Shown in pieces: positions 36,406 through 45,743 of a stretch of 64,000 nt of DNA. Source of the DNA: UBA8437 sp963582065 (GTDB lineage: Bacteria; Planctomycetota; Planctomycetia; Planctomycetales; Planctomycetaceae); NCBI GenBank assembly GCA_963582065.1, contig CAUZRQ010000016.1:1-64000 (forward strand), in the 5' to 3' direction. Position numbers and translations under genes: made by a program. Position 1 is the first letter of the stretch, and each line of letters opens with the position of its first letter. The notes under the pieces were generated by a model. The model did no database searches. It worked only from the letters and a program-made list of their open reading frames with translations, and was not told where the DNA came from.

Positions 36406-37053
36406 GTGCCGACGACGATCCCGCGACGCCCGTATTCTCGGCGGCCCGCCTGGGTCGTCGTCATCATCGGGCTGCCCCTGGCGATCCTGGTCGGCGGATG
36501 CCTGGACTCGCCCCGGGTCGCCCCCGATCTCGTCGGGCGACCGGTTCGTGCCCCCGTGGCAGATATCCCGGTTTCCTGGCGACCGGCCAAGCCGCCTCGC
36601 AAATGGAAATCGATCGTGCTGCACCACACGGCAACCGAGGCCGGCAGCGTGAAGTCGATCCACGCCGAACACCTCAAGCGAACCACAAACGGCAAGCCGT
36701 GGTTGGGAATCGGCTACCACTTCGTGATCGGCAACGGCAAGGGGATGGCTGACGGTGCGGTCGAGGCGACGTTCCGCTGGCGGGACCAGTTGCACGGGGC
36801 TCATGCCGGAAAACAGGTCCAGAACCAGCATGGCATCGGCATCGCCCTGGTTGGTCACTTCGACAGGCAACCGCCCAGCCCGGCACAACTCGCCTCGCTC
36901 CGACGCCTGGTCTCGCACCTCAAGACCACTCACGCGATTCCGGCCACCGGGCTGATCGGTCACGGCGAGATCAAGAAGACAGCCTGCCCCGGCAAGCTGT
37001 TCCCGCTGGCAAAACTGAAGAGAGAATTCGCCGGCGGGAAGGTCACTCCCTAG
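36406..37053 (+). CDS. N-acetylmuramoyl-L-alanine amidase-like lipoprotein (Amidase_2/PGRP fold)
   Basis: The product has 215 residues from a GTG at 36406 with GGAG seven bases upstream. A lipoprotein signal (WVVVIIGLPLAILVGGC) gives a lipobox VGGC near residue 31. The catalytic domain has the zinc-binding pattern of Amidase_2: KSIVLHHTATEAGS, GIGYHFVIGNGKGMADG, LHGAHAGKQVQNQHGIGIAL, and the distal His/Cys site LIGHGEIKKTACPGK. Such proteins cleave the lactyl-amide bond in peptidoglycan. It would be anchored to a membrane on the cell-wall side. Its last 11 bases overlap the convergent FG-GAP gene. Confidence 0.9.
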   Translation: MPTTIPRRPYSRRPAWVVVIIGLPLAILVGGCLDSPRVAPDLVGRPVRAPVADIPVSWRPAKPPRKWKSIVLHHTATEAGSVKSIHAEHLKRTTNGKPWLGIGYHFVIGNGKGMADGAVEATFRWRDQLHGAHAGKQVQNQHGIGIALVGHFDRQPPSPAQLASLRRLVSHLKTTHAIPATGLIGHGEIKKTACPGKLFPLAKLKREFAGGKVTP

Positions 37054-39490
37054 ACACGCCCCTGGTCGGGCCGGCTGCCGGCTTCTTGGGCTTCGCCTTC
37101 TGCGGCTCTTTCTTCTTGGGCTGGGCCGCGGCGCCGGCGTCTTGCGGATAGACCAGCACGCGGTCGTGAACCAACAGTACCAGGTCGAGCCGGCCGTCAC
37201 CGGTCACGTCGGCGATCAGCACCTCCCGTGGCTCACTGCCTGCACCACCTCCGGCCGCACCGCGAAACGACTTCTGCTCGAACACAAGGAAGTCCAGTGC
37301 GTGGCGGAGTCCGTGGGCGGGCGAATGGTCGAGCAGGCTGATGCGATGAGATCGCTTGTCGATCGCCGCCACGTCGATGCGGCCGTCGCCGTTGAGATCT
37401 CCACTGACGGTCGTCGAGAACACCGCCTGCTTGCGTCGCGGTTCGAACGACGCGAGTTCCTTGAGACGCGGTCCCGTGCGGCCGTTGTAGAGAACCGCGA
37501 ACTTGCCGTTCCCCACCAACAGAAGGTCCTCGCGGTTGTCACCATCGAGATCGGCAATCCGGTTGGTTCGGTAAGCCAGGGTTCCCAGTTCCACCTCACG
37601 CCACGGCCGGAACAACTTGCCCGCCCCCTCACGCCGCATCATTCTCAGCTGACGCACGCCGGTGTCGATCAGCACGAGCTCCTTGCCCGGCGTCTCGTCC
37701 AGATCGAGTGCTGCAACACCGGCGATCTTGGCGTTCGATTCGGTCACGTTGTACTGGTCGATCACCCGCCAGGCACCGGACGGTGTCAGTGCGAGGTTGC
37801 GAGCGAATTTCTTCTGGGCCACCAGGATCGACTGTTTCTCGAGTCGGCCGACGAACAACTGACCCGGGTCGATACCCCCCAACTGGATGCCGCCAGCGGC
37901 GGAAACCACCTTCAGCCCGCCGTCTGCCTGTCCGGTCATCAGCACCGGCGGCTGTTCGAGATCCTGAAACACCAGCAGGTCGGGTCGCCCGTCGCGGTTG
38001 GCATCGACCGTAACCAGGTACTGGGGGACGCCCTTGAGCGGGACCGGGACCTGGGCCTGTTTGCCGAAGGGCCGAGCCGACAGTTGGCCGTTCTCTCCCC
38101 GCGCCAGGGCTCCTATCACATAGCCGCTGCCCCCGGCCGACTTGGCGACGTAGACGATCTCCGGCCCCGGCTTGCCGTCCAGATTGACCAGTTCACAGGC
38201 CAGCGGTATCCCCACAACCTTCAACGGCTGAGGAAACCCGAGGCGGCCCCCGGTCATCCGACAGATCCCCAACGTCTTCTCCTTGACACTGACAACGATC
38301 ACCTCGTTCCCCTCGGCCCCGTCGACGTTGCCGATCTTCACGTGCCGAGTGTCCTCGAGTCCCGGAAAGGCGGTGCCCAGGTCGAGTCCGCCGCTGGACC
38401 GCTGGCGAAAGACGATCACCCGCGCGCCGGCGGGGTCCGACACCAGCACATCGATCCGGCCATCGGAATCGACGTCACCGGTTGCCACATCGCGAAGCTG
38501 CTCGGTACGAGCCGCGCCCTGGCGACCGAACCCGTACTGGATCAACCGCTGTTTTGGCTTGTCTCCAGGATCATCCCCGCCAGGTCCGCGGATCTTCAGC
38601 AGCTTGATCCGATTGGTCGATGATTCCACCACCACCAGTTCACGACCGCGGCGTCCGTCGATGTCCTGCAACTGAACGTCACGGTGAGCGGGCAATTCGA
38701 AACGGACTTCCGGACCCAGGCGACCCGTCTCGTCCTGAAACCGCACACAAAACGACCGCTTCTGGGCCTCGATGGTCGCGTAACACAGGTCCTGGCGGCC
38801 GTCACCATCGAGATCGCCGACCATGGCCAGGCCAAGCTGTGCCGAAGTGTTCATCAACAGCCGAGGGGTGCCCAGCTTGCCGTCCTTCGACTGGTAGTAG
38901 ATGAAGGTCTCGAACTTGCCAAGCACCACCAGATCGGAACGGCCGTTGCCATCCAGGTCGCCGGTCACCAGGCTGCCACGGACCGGGTTGATGTCCGGAA
39001 TGCGGAACTCGAGCTTCTCGGACCATTCCCCCTGCTTGGGCTGGAACCGGACCACCAGGTAGTTGGGTGCGCCGAGGTAGGCCAGGTCGGAACGACCATC
39101 ACCGTTGAAATCACCGGCCACCAGGGCAGAGACCTGCCGGTCAACGGGAATCTTGCGGTGCTCGAAACGCCAGTCGTTCTTGACCTGGTTGACGTCCTCG
39201 TCGAAATCCGCGGCAGCAGCGGCGGCCGGCTTCTGCTTCCGCTGGTGCAGGTAATCGATGCGGCTGTGGCTGTTGTCGGCCACGATCAGGTCGACCAGCC
39301 CATCGCGATCGATGTCACGGGCCAACAGGTTGCTCGAGCGGCGCTCCAGCTTGAAGATCTCAACCGACCGAAACCCGAAATACTGGCCCAGAGGCGAGGG
39401 TCCGCGCGGTTCCTGCGCCCGGGTCGGCTCGCCGACCAGCGCCAACGACGACGACAGCAGCAACACGGTCAACAGCTTGGTGGTGTTCAT
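37043..39490 (-). CDS. Secreted FG-GAP/VCBS-repeat protein
   Basis: The product has 815 residues from the ATG at 39490. The frame is open far upstream, but that part overlaps the SppA-like gene and is not used. A Sec signal (LLTVLLLSSSLALVGEPTRA) is followed by at least eight calcium-binding-like FG-GAP repeats of the DxDxDGxxD type: ARDIDRDGLVDLIVAD, AGDFNGDGRSDLAYLG, TGDLDGNGRSDLVVLG, VGDLDGDGRQDLCYA, TGDVDSDGRIDVLVSD, IADLDGDNREDLLLVG, SGDLNGDGRIDVAAID and IADVTGDGRLDLVLLV. These build an integrin-like beta-propeller. The C-terminus is Lys/Pro/Ala-rich. A role in binding or scaffolding is likely; no enzyme domain is seen. It starts 4 bases after the SppA-like gene. Confidence 0.92.
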   Translation of the reverse strand: MNTTKLLTVLLLSSSLALVGEPTRAQEPRGPSPLGQYFGFRSVEIFKLERRSSNLLARDIDRDGLVDLIVADNSHSRIDYLHQRKQKPAAAAAADFDEDVNQVKNDWRFEHRKIPVDRQVSALVAGDFNGDGRSDLAYLGAPNYLVVRFQPKQGEWSEKLEFRIPDINPVRGSLVTGDLDGNGRSDLVVLGKFETFIYYQSKDGKLGTPRLLMNTSAQLGLAMVGDLDGDGRQDLCYATIEAQKRSFCVRFQDETGRLGPEVRFELPAHRDVQLQDIDGRRGRELVVVESSTNRIKLLKIRGPGGDDPGDKPKQRLIQYGFGRQGAARTEQLRDVATGDVDSDGRIDVLVSDPAGARVIVFRQRSSGGLDLGTAFPGLEDTRHVKIGNVDGAEGNEVIVVSVKEKTLGICRMTGGRLGFPQPLKVVGIPLACELVNLDGKPGPEIVYVAKSAGGSGYVIGALARGENGQLSARPFGKQAQVPVPLKGVPQYLVTVDANRDGRPDLLVFQDLEQPPVLMTGQADGGLKVVSAAGGIQLGGIDPGQLFVGRLEKQSILVAQKKFARNLALTPSGAWRVIDQYNVTESNAKIAGVAALDLDETPGKELVLIDTGVRQLRMMRREGAGKLFRPWREVELGTLAYRTNRIADLDGDNREDLLLVGNGKFAVLYNGRTGPRLKELASFEPRRKQAVFSTTVSGDLNGDGRIDVAAIDKRSHRISLLDHSPAHGLRHALDFLVFEQKSFRGAAGGGAGSEPREVLIADVTGDGRLDLVLLVHDRVLVYPQDAGAAAQPKKKEPQKAKPKKPAAGPTRGVSRE

Positions 39491-39494
39491 CGTC

Positions 39495-41369
39495 TTAGCG
39501 TCCGTCATCGATTCGAATCTCCGGTGCCAGCAGAAACACCCGTTCGTGCTGCAGGCGTTCCAGGTGCCCGACGACCCGACGGATCGCCTCGGCACGCCGT
39601 GGCTCCAATGTTCCCAGCAATGGAACAACCCGGTCAAGCAACCGGACTCCCTCCCGCTGCCCCCGGCTCCCTCCGGCCAAAGGCCTGGTCGGATGGGAAT
39701 TGCGTGTTCCCAGCAACGAGTCGAACAGCCCCTGGGATTCGGGATATTCGCGGATCGTGTAGGTCTTGATCCCGGCTCGCTTCGCCGCCTCGGCAATCGC
39801 ATCGACCTGGCCGCCCATCCGGTCGACCAGGCCCAGTTCCAGCGCCTGCCGCCCGGTGTAGACCCGCCCGCCGGCGATCTGTTCAATCGGCTTCTTCAGC
39901 TTCTTGCCGCGGCCGTCGACCACGTGCCGTTTGAACATGTCGTAGATCTCGTCCATCTGTTCCTGCACCCGGTCCCGCTGGTCGTCGGTGAAGACCCGGC
40001 CCGTTCCGTTGAGCGTGGCGTTGGCGCCGCGGCTGCGGGAGGCCCACTTGATGCCCAGCTTGTCCCACAACCCGGTGGTGGCGAACTTGCCGCCGACGAC
40101 CCCGATCGATCCGGTGATCGTCGTCGGCTCGGCGAAGATCGAGTCGGCGTAACTGGCGACATAGTACCCGCCACTGGCGGCGACGTTGCCCATCGAGACG
40201 ATGACCGGCTTGTTTGCCTGGACCTTGCGGATCGCGTCCAGGATCACCTCGCTGGCCAGCGCCGACCCACCCGGAGAATCGATTCGCAGCACCACCGCCT
40301 TGATCGCCTTGTCCCGCTCGACCACCGCAAGCGTCTTTCTCAACGTCTCACTCGAAGCCGCAGCACCACCGGTGGGACTGATCGGCATCGATCCGCCAAC
40401 GATGGTCCCTTCCAGGTAGACCATCGCGATCGTGTCACCACGGTTGACGATCTGCCTGGGTCCCTGGATCAGCTGCGAGTAGAACTGGATCAGGCCCAGG
40501 GGACTCGACAGGTCGATCTGCTGCCGCGGCGGCAGGCCGTACCGGGTCAGCAAGCGGCTGGTTTTTCCGTGGGCCCGGCGCAGCCGATCGTAGAACTCGC
40601 GGCGGTGCTCGACCGCATCAATCAACCCGGCCGCCCTGGCTCGCGGGGCCGTGTAGGGTCCCCCGTCGATCCAGCGACGCACCTGCTTCGGATCGACGTC
40701 ACGGCCGCTGGCAATCAGCTCGACGTAGGTCCTGAACTGGCTGTCAAGCAGCCGGTCGCCCATCGCCTCTGCGTTGCGACTGGGCCCCTCGCGCATGTAC
40801 ATCTCGCCGGCACTCTTGAAGTCGCCGCAGGCCAGGAAGTCCGGTTCGACCCCGAGCCAGTCCAGCAACCCACGTATGTAGGGCGCTTCGGTGACCAGCC
40901 CGACCAAGGCCACCTCCCCACCGGGCACGACACTGAGGTGGGAACAGTGTGAGGCCAACACGTAACCGCCGGTCCCCATCGACTCGGCCAACAGGTAGAC
41001 CGGCTTGCCCGTGCCACGCAGGCGATCAACGGCCGAGACCAGTTCCTCGAGCTGAGCCGAACCGATCACCGGGCTGTTGTACAGCAGGGCCGCCGCCGCG
41101 ATCTGCTTGTCACGGCCCGCTCGATCCATGCGGCTGACCAGCGACCGCAGACTCTCGGGGGCCTCTCCCGACAACAAGCTCGTCAGGTCGCCTCCCCCGG
41201 GACCCTCCGACACCGCGCCGCCCAACCCGAAAACCGCGATCGATGTCGGCACCGCCGGCGGCGGGGCCGGCTTGGCGGCCGAGGGTTTCTCGGCAACCGC
41301 CGGGGAAACCGCCCACAGGCCGATCGCGACCACCAGGAACGACCGCAGGACATCATTTCGCAGCACCAT
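39495..41369 (-). CDS. SppA-like signal peptide peptidase (S49 family, two-domain form)
   Basis: The product has 624 residues from the ATG at 41369, which has AGGAG seven bases upstream. A signal or anchor (VLRSFLVVAIGLWAVSPAVA) leads into two S49 domains, the long E. coli SppA layout. The N-terminal domain carries the catalytic Lys in CGDFKSAGEMYMREG. The C-terminal domain carries VVLRIDSPGGSALASEVI and the Ser nucleophile in GNVAASGGYYVASYADSIFA, followed by TGSIGVVGGKFATTGLWDK. SppA digests cleaved signal peptides in the membrane. The C-terminal 80 residues are extra and rich in Arg. It is upstream of the FG-GAP gene. Confidence 0.92.
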   Translation of the reverse strand: MVLRNDVLRSFLVVAIGLWAVSPAVAEKPSAAKPAPPPAVPTSIAVFGLGGAVSEGPGGGDLTSLLSGEAPESLRSLVSRMDRAGRDKQIAAAALLYNSPVIGSAQLEELVSAVDRLRGTGKPVYLLAESMGTGGYVLASHCSHLSVVPGGEVALVGLVTEAPYIRGLLDWLGVEPDFLACGDFKSAGEMYMREGPSRNAEAMGDRLLDSQFRTYVELIASGRDVDPKQVRRWIDGGPYTAPRARAAGLIDAVEHRREFYDRLRRAHGKTSRLLTRYGLPPRQQIDLSSPLGLIQFYSQLIQGPRQIVNRGDTIAMVYLEGTIVGGSMPISPTGGAAASSETLRKTLAVVERDKAIKAVVLRIDSPGGSALASEVILDAIRKVQANKPVIVSMGNVAASGGYYVASYADSIFAEPTTITGSIGVVGGKFATTGLWDKLGIKWASRSRGANATLNGTGRVFTDDQRDRVQEQMDEIYDMFKRHVVDGRGKKLKKPIEQIAGGRVYTGRQALELGLVDRMGGQVDAIAEAAKRAGIKTYTIREYPESQGLFDSLLGTRNSHPTRPLAGGSRGQREGVRLLDRVVPLLGTLEPRRAEAIRRVVGHLERLQHERVFLLAPEIRIDDGR

Positions 41370-41677
41370 CACCGGCTCCTTATCAACGGCGTCGGTCGCC
41401 ACGATGGACCCGCCAACGGGCCAACCGGGACCGAACGGGTGGTAGATTCGGTGCGACCAGCATAATCCGACCGATTCGGATTCCGCAAGCAGGGGAATCT
41501 GGGTCGACCCGTCCGATTGACCCCCGCTGCGGCCCCGTCAGAGCACCCGAACCACCTTGCCCACCCGCAGGTGTTGTGGCAGACTTCAGACAGGCAGGGA
41601 CTCCCCGGTTCATTGACGACCCGGTGTGAAACTCGGCCTGACTGTCTTGGCTGTGGATCCCTCGAGGACGACAACTC
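41370..41677. other. Intergenic divergent region, no gene seen
   Basis: These 308 bases separate the SppA-like gene from a secreted unknown. A weak minus-strand promoter for the SppA-like gene is possible: TTGCGG (41488-41483), 18 bases, TATGCT (41464-41459). Nothing else is seen. Confidence 0.35.
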
Positions 41678-42544
41678 ATGACCATCTCCACACCCCGAGT
41701 GACCATCCGCCCGCGGGTCCTGCTGGCCCTGGCGCTCCTGCTGGCTTCGCCATCCATCCTGTCGGCCCAGGGACTGATCTGGTCTCTGCCGGAACAGGAA
41801 GGGACATGGGTGCGTTACGAGGGCGAATACAAGCAGGTCGAGTTCCGTCCGGGAGTCGCCACCGGTGACCAGATCTTCAACTGGCGGCGGAACGTGACAA
41901 TCAAGTCGCTGGTGACACCCACCGAACACAAGACGGCGATGTACCGCGGCAAGCAGGTGACCTGCCGGTGGATCGAGATCAAGGTCGAGACCGGCAAACC
42001 CGGCGAACAGGGACTCGACACCGGACCGGGTGGCGCGAGGCTCTACAAGGTGCTGATCCCCGAGGCGCGGATCTTCGGCACGCTGGTCAACAACAACAGT
42101 GTCGACGCCGACGGGATTCCCGTATCGTTCCTGCCGATCATCCGCGGCTACCGCAAGCTGGGCAACCGCAAGGAAGAGCCGATCAAGACGAAGGTCCTGC
42201 AGATCTACCCGGCCATTTCGCTGTTGAAGCACTACAAGGTATTCCGTCCCGAAACGGGACAGCCCGAGGATCCCGCACTCGAGGCACTCGGTGCGGTCAA
42301 CGCGATCAAGTGGCTCGGTGCCGAGGCACTGCAGAGCCGGGTCAGCCGCTCGGAACACTCCTCGATGATCTGGCTCAGCCGCGAGGTGCCCTTCGGGCTG
42401 GCACGCTGGAACGTCAAGATCACTCGGTCACGGAAGCGCGAGACCGACCCGAGGGAGAAGTTCGAGAAGCGGACCGAGACGACCGTCGAAATGAAGGCGG
42501 TGGCGGTGGGCACCGACGCGAAGAGCGAACTGGCGGTGCAGTAG
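41678..42544 (+). CDS. Secreted protein of unknown function
   Basis: The product has 288 residues with a Sec signal (PRVLLALALLLASPSILSAQ). The mature part shows alternating beta-like segments (GTWVRYEGEYKQVEFRPG, RNVTIKSLVTPTEHKTAMY, VTCRWIEIKVETGKPGEQG, ARLYKVLIPEARIFGTLVN) and a basic C-terminal section. I recognise no family. GAGGA lies 10 bases before the ATG. It is convergent with the hydrolase-like gene, 7 bases apart. Confidence 0.75.
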   Translation: MTISTPRVTIRPRVLLALALLLASPSILSAQGLIWSLPEQEGTWVRYEGEYKQVEFRPGVATGDQIFNWRRNVTIKSLVTPTEHKTAMYRGKQVTCRWIEIKVETGKPGEQGLDTGPGGARLYKVLIPEARIFGTLVNNNSVDADGIPVSFLPIIRGYRKLGNRKEEPIKTKVLQIYPAISLLKHYKVFRPETGQPEDPALEALGAVNAIKWLGAEALQSRVSRSEHSSMIWLSREVPFGLARWNVKITRSRKRETDPREKFEKRTETTVEMKAVAVGTDAKSELAVQ

Positions 42545-42551
42545 GCGACAC

Positions 42552-43535
42552 CTACCGGACAGCCCGCGATCGGCGGTCTGTCCAGGGGTCCTTCAGGTCG
42601 CCGACGTACTTCTTCAAGAAGGCCTCGATCACGTTCTCGACGCCGAGTTGTTTGCCCAGCAGATCGGTTCCCTGCAGTTGCACCGGGAACGGGTTCATCC
42701 AGTTGAGGCGTTTGTTGGCGTCCTCGGAAATCGGCTTGAGGTAGTTATAGACCTGGTTGGCGTTCTTCAGCGAACTCTTCGCCTTGCGGTTGCCGACACA
42801 GATCAGGAAAGCGGCCTTGCCCTTGAGGAACTTCATGGAGCGGCTGATGGTCAGCCCCGGCAGGCTCCCCTGGGGACTCAACAACACCAGTGCCCTGACA
42901 TCCTGGCCCCGGGGGGTTCGGGCGGCGAAGGTGGGTGCATCGCTGTGAGGCTTCTTGGACCAGTCGTTGGCGGCGAAGACCACCGCCAACGGGCCACTCA
43001 TCTCCGCCCCGACCACCGCCAGCTTGCGCATGTTCAATCGCTTCTTCTGGTGCTCGGCAAAGATGAACTTCTTGATCGCCTCCATGTCGCTGGTGATCAT
43101 CAGGCCATAGTCATTTCGAGTCAGGTTGGTGGCCGAACTCTTCTTGCGGCCCTTCTTCTTGCCGGCCTTGGCTGCGCCGCTGGCTCCTACCGTCGGCTTG
43201 CTCTGGCCGTGCTTTCGGAGATCGGCGGCGATCACTGCAAAGCCCTGGCCCTGCAGCCTCTCGGCCAGGCCACCCTTGCGGGTCCAGATCAGCCGGCTGC
43301 CGCCCTTCATGTGCAACAGCACCACAACCGCGGCGTTTTCCTTCAACCGCGACGGGTAGTAGGTCAGGTGAATCGGCCAGCCGTCTCTCAGGCTGGACAG
43401 CGTGTGGTCTTCCTTGGCAGTCGTCTTGCCGGCCTGCTGGGCTGACAACGTCCCGGAATGGACAAGCACCGATGTTACAACCAGCCAGCCGGCCAATCGG
43501 CCACACCAGCGGATCTGAAGAGATTCAGGAGACAT
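42552..43535 (-). CDS. Secreted alpha/beta-hydrolase-fold protein, nucleophile apparently replaced
   Basis: The product has 327 residues from the ATG at 43535. It has a Sec signal (LAGWLVVTSVLVHSGTLSAQ), then the hydrolase strands AAVVVLLHMKGGSRLIW and GFAVIAADLRKHGQS, a Lys-rich insert (AAKAGKKKGRKKSSAT), and an elbow LAVVGAEMSGPLAVVFAAN. The usual Gly-x-Ser-x-Gly is here Gly-Ala-Glu-Met-Ser, so Glu stands at the nucleophile position unless the following Ser substitutes. The later RALVLLSPQGSLPG and KAAFLICVGNRKAKS fit the fold. It may be a non-catalytic member; function unknown. Confidence 0.75.
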   Translation of the reverse strand: MSPESLQIRWCGRLAGWLVVTSVLVHSGTLSAQQAGKTTAKEDHTLSSLRDGWPIHLTYYPSRLKENAAVVVLLHMKGGSRLIWTRKGGLAERLQGQGFAVIAADLRKHGQSKPTVGASGAAKAGKKKGRKKSSATNLTRNDYGLMITSDMEAIKKFIFAEHQKKRLNMRKLAVVGAEMSGPLAVVFAANDWSKKPHSDAPTFAARTPRGQDVRALVLLSPQGSLPGLTISRSMKFLKGKAAFLICVGNRKAKSSLKNANQVYNYLKPISEDANKRLNWMNPFPVQLQGTDLLGKQLGVENVIEAFLKKYVGDLKDPWTDRRSRAVR

Positions 43536-43598
43536 GGCGCAGGTCCTCGAAGGCCGTTCAAAATCTGGCCGCACAACACGAACAGCAGCCCAACAGGT

Positions 43599-43628
43599 TT
43601 GACAGCCGTGCGGATTTCAGTCTATGCC
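43599..43628 (+). promoter_or_regulatory. Candidate sigma-70 promoter of bioD
   Basis: A perfect TTGACA (43599-43604), 18 bases, then TATGCC (43623-43628), about 40 bases before the bioD start. Confidence 0.45.
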
Positions 43629-43668
43629 AATGACGGAAACTGGTCAATTGGGGGGGTGAAAACCGACG

Positions 43669-44355
43669 ATGAAGGGGCTGTTTTTTACCGGAACCGATAC
43701 CGGTATCGGCAAAACATGGGTTACTTCAATAGCCGCACGACACCTGGCGGCACAGAGTGTCGCCGTGGGCGTCTACAAGCCGACGGCCAGCGGAATCGAA
43801 GACGGGCGGTGGGCCGATGTCGTCACGCTGGGTGAAGCGGTGGGCGGCGGATTCCCCGACGAGCGAATCTGTCCGCAACGGTTCACGGCACCGTTGGCCC
43901 CTCCTGAAGCAGCCAGGCAGGAGAACCGCGAGGTCGACGCCGCGTTGTTGAGGACGGGAATCGAGTGGTGGGAACAGCGAGTCGAGGTGCTGTTGGTCGA
44001 AGGCGTCGGCGGATTGCTGTGCCCGTTGACGGACACCGAGACTGTTGCAGACTTGGCAGCAGACCTGGCCTGGCCGTTGGTGATCGTTGCCCGCGACAAG
44101 CTGGGGACAATCAACCACACGCTGTTGACCATCGATGCGGCCCGCAGCCGCGATCTGCAGATCGCCGGCGTGGTGCTCAACCAACTGGATCCCTCCGACG
44201 CGCTCGCCAACTCGCTGGAATCCCACATCCGGGCCATCGAACACTACGGCAATGTCGATGTACTGGGGCACGTCGTTCACGGAGACCGCGACTTGCTTCC
44301 GTCCGATGGCACCGCGACAATCGACTGGATGGAACTGGCCCGGTGTCGGCCATAG
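43669..44355 (+). CDS. bioD: Dethiobiotin synthetase
   Basis: The product has 228 residues. The P-loop at the N-terminus, KGLFFTGTDTGIGKTWVTS, with YKPTASGIEDG, the LLVEGVGGLLCPLTD motif and IVARDKLGTINHTLLTI identify BioD. It closes the ureido ring of dethiobiotin from 7,8-diaminononanoate, CO2 and ATP, the penultimate step of biotin synthesis. bioA, bioB and bioF are not in the window, so it is a stand-alone biotin gene here. A run of Gs about a dozen bases before the ATG may serve as the ribosome-binding site. Confidence 0.95.
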   Translation: MKGLFFTGTDTGIGKTWVTSIAARHLAAQSVAVGVYKPTASGIEDGRWADVVTLGEAVGGGFPDERICPQRFTAPLAPPEAARQENREVDAALLRTGIEWWEQRVEVLLVEGVGGLLCPLTDTETVADLAADLAWPLVIVARDKLGTINHTLLTIDAARSRDLQIAGVVLNQLDPSDALANSLESHIRAIEHYGNVDVLGHVVHGDRDLLPSDGTATIDWMELARCRP

Positions 44356-44446
44356 CCAGGTTGTTCGGCATTTTTTGGACCGGACACCATGCACGGAGCC
44401 TCTCGGGTTCGACGATCTCAAGTCCCCATACGATCTGACATCACCA

Positions 44447-45724
44447 ATGTCTCTCGAAGTTGCCTGCGGAGCGTGCCAAGGCCGACTGGTGGTCGAGATC
44501 CCCGGTGTGGTCGTCGCCTGCCCCCACTGTGGACACCACCTGACGGCTCCCGACTTCCCGGTCGACGACACCGACGACACCGACGACACCCTCCTGGTCA
44601 CCTCGCCCGACCCGCCCGACGACACCGATCCGGCCGATCTGGCCGAGGCAGCCGCCTCCAGCAGTATCTTTGACGATACGATCGTCGATCCCGATGACCC
44701 CAGTGTGACCGAAGCACTCACAAACGTCCTTCTTCCGGACCCGATGGAGATCCCGTCACAAGGTGGTCCGATAATCGAAGCCGCCAATCCGGAGTCCGTC
44801 CAGGCAGAACCGGTGCCCGTCCAGGCAGAACCGGTGCCCGTCCAGGCAGAACCGGTGCCCGTCCAGACAGAACCGGTGCCCGTCCAGGCAGAACCGGTGC
44901 CCATCCAGGCAGAACCGGTGCCCGTCCAGACAGAACCGGATGGTGTGGTTGAGCCAACCGACGGGCGGGTGAGTCGCCTGCGACGAAACGACACGGTATC
45001 GAAAAAAACCTTCCTCCTCCTTCTCAGCTACGCCAGCGCCGCCACCCTGGCATGCTTCTGGTTGTTCTACCAATTGCAGAATGCTCCATTGAACAACCTC
45101 GAACGACTGCCCGATCCCGTCAAATCCGCGGCGGGTAACGGACAGCGGCTGACACTGGTCGCCGTCAACAGCACGATGCCGACCGGCCACACGTTGGCAC
45201 TGCAGCAGACACGGAAATTCGGTCACATCCGTGTGACCCCGCTTAAAGTCAGTCGCGAACCGCTCGAGTTCGAACGGTTCCAACAACTCGGCGGCGGAAC
45301 CACCCGTGAGTCGATCGGCCCGGTCCTGAAGTTGTGGCTGAAACTCGAGAACGCCTCCAGCGACCAGAAAATCGCACCCTTGGATCGCACGTTGATGCTC
45401 TCGCGGCTGTACGACAGCGACAGGGTGGCGGCCAACAATTTCGTCCGGCCCGTCGGCGACACCACCTGTACGCTGTTGCACGACAACCCGAAAGACGGCA
45501 ATTGGAACTGGAAGGGCCAGGCCTCCGACGGCATCCACGGCAAGGTGCTGAAACCGGGCGAGTCATTCGAGACGTACATGCCGACCGGCGCCGAGGGGCT
45601 GGCCGACCTGACGGGTCCGCTGATCTGGCGAGTCCACATCCGCAAGGGATTCAGCGATTCCGGCCGGGGAGTGACCACGATCTTCGAGGTCGCGTTCGAC
45701 AGTTCACAGATCGAAGGCAACTGA
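44447..45724 (+). CDS. Zinc-ribbon membrane protein with QAEPVPV heptad repeats, unknown function
   Basis: The product has 425 residues from the ATG at 44447; the frame is open back into bioD without support. N-terminal Cys pairs (LEVACGACQGRL and VVACPHCGHHL) form a zinc-ribbon-like site. An Asp-rich stretch is followed by seven QAEPVPV-type repeats (residues about 119-165), then one transmembrane helix (LLLLSYASAATLACFWLFYQ) and a soluble domain of about 200 residues (HIRVTPLKVSREPLEFERFQ, GPVLKLWLKLENASSDQ, WRVHIRKGFSDSGRGVTTIF) resembling a DUF4352-like beta fold. The ribbon is cytoplasmic if the helix runs inside to outside. Its role is unknown. Confidence 0.8.
   Translation: MSLEVACGACQGRLVVEIPGVVVACPHCGHHLTAPDFPVDDTDDTDDTLLVTSPDPPDDTDPADLAEAAASSSIFDDTIVDPDDPSVTEALTNVLLPDPMEIPSQGGPIIEAANPESVQAEPVPVQAEPVPVQAEPVPVQTEPVPVQAEPVPIQAEPVPVQTEPDGVVEPTDGRVSRLRRNDTVSKKTFLLLLSYASAATLACFWLFYQLQNAPLNNLERLPDPVKSAAGNGQRLTLVAVNSTMPTGHTLALQQTRKFGHIRVTPLKVSREPLEFERFQQLGGGTTRESIGPVLKLWLKLENASSDQKIAPLDRTLMLSRLYDSDRVAANNFVRPVGDTTCTLLHDNPKDGNWNWKGQASDGIHGKVLKPGESFETYMPTGAEGLADLTGPLIWRVHIRKGFSDSGRGVTTIFEVAFDSSQIEGN
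44801..44940 (+). repeat. 21-bp tandem repeat, six full copies plus a partial
   Basis: Copies of CAGGCAGAACCGGTGCCCGT plus one C encode Gln-Ala/Thr-Glu-Pro-Val-Pro-Val/Ile. Six complete units run 44801-44926, with a truncated seventh after them. It is a coding minisatellite with only a few substitutions, so it is recent or homogenised. Confidence 0.9.
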
Positions 45725-45743
45725 TCCGGGTGTCGTTGTCCGT

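Noticed and set aside
39491..39886. Upstream extension of the FG-GAP protein
   Set aside because: It overlaps the SppA-like gene in another frame, and the signal peptide begins at the ATG at 39490.
44801..44940. CRISPR-like 21-bp repeats
   Set aside because: They are contiguous, in frame and coding; there are no spacers.
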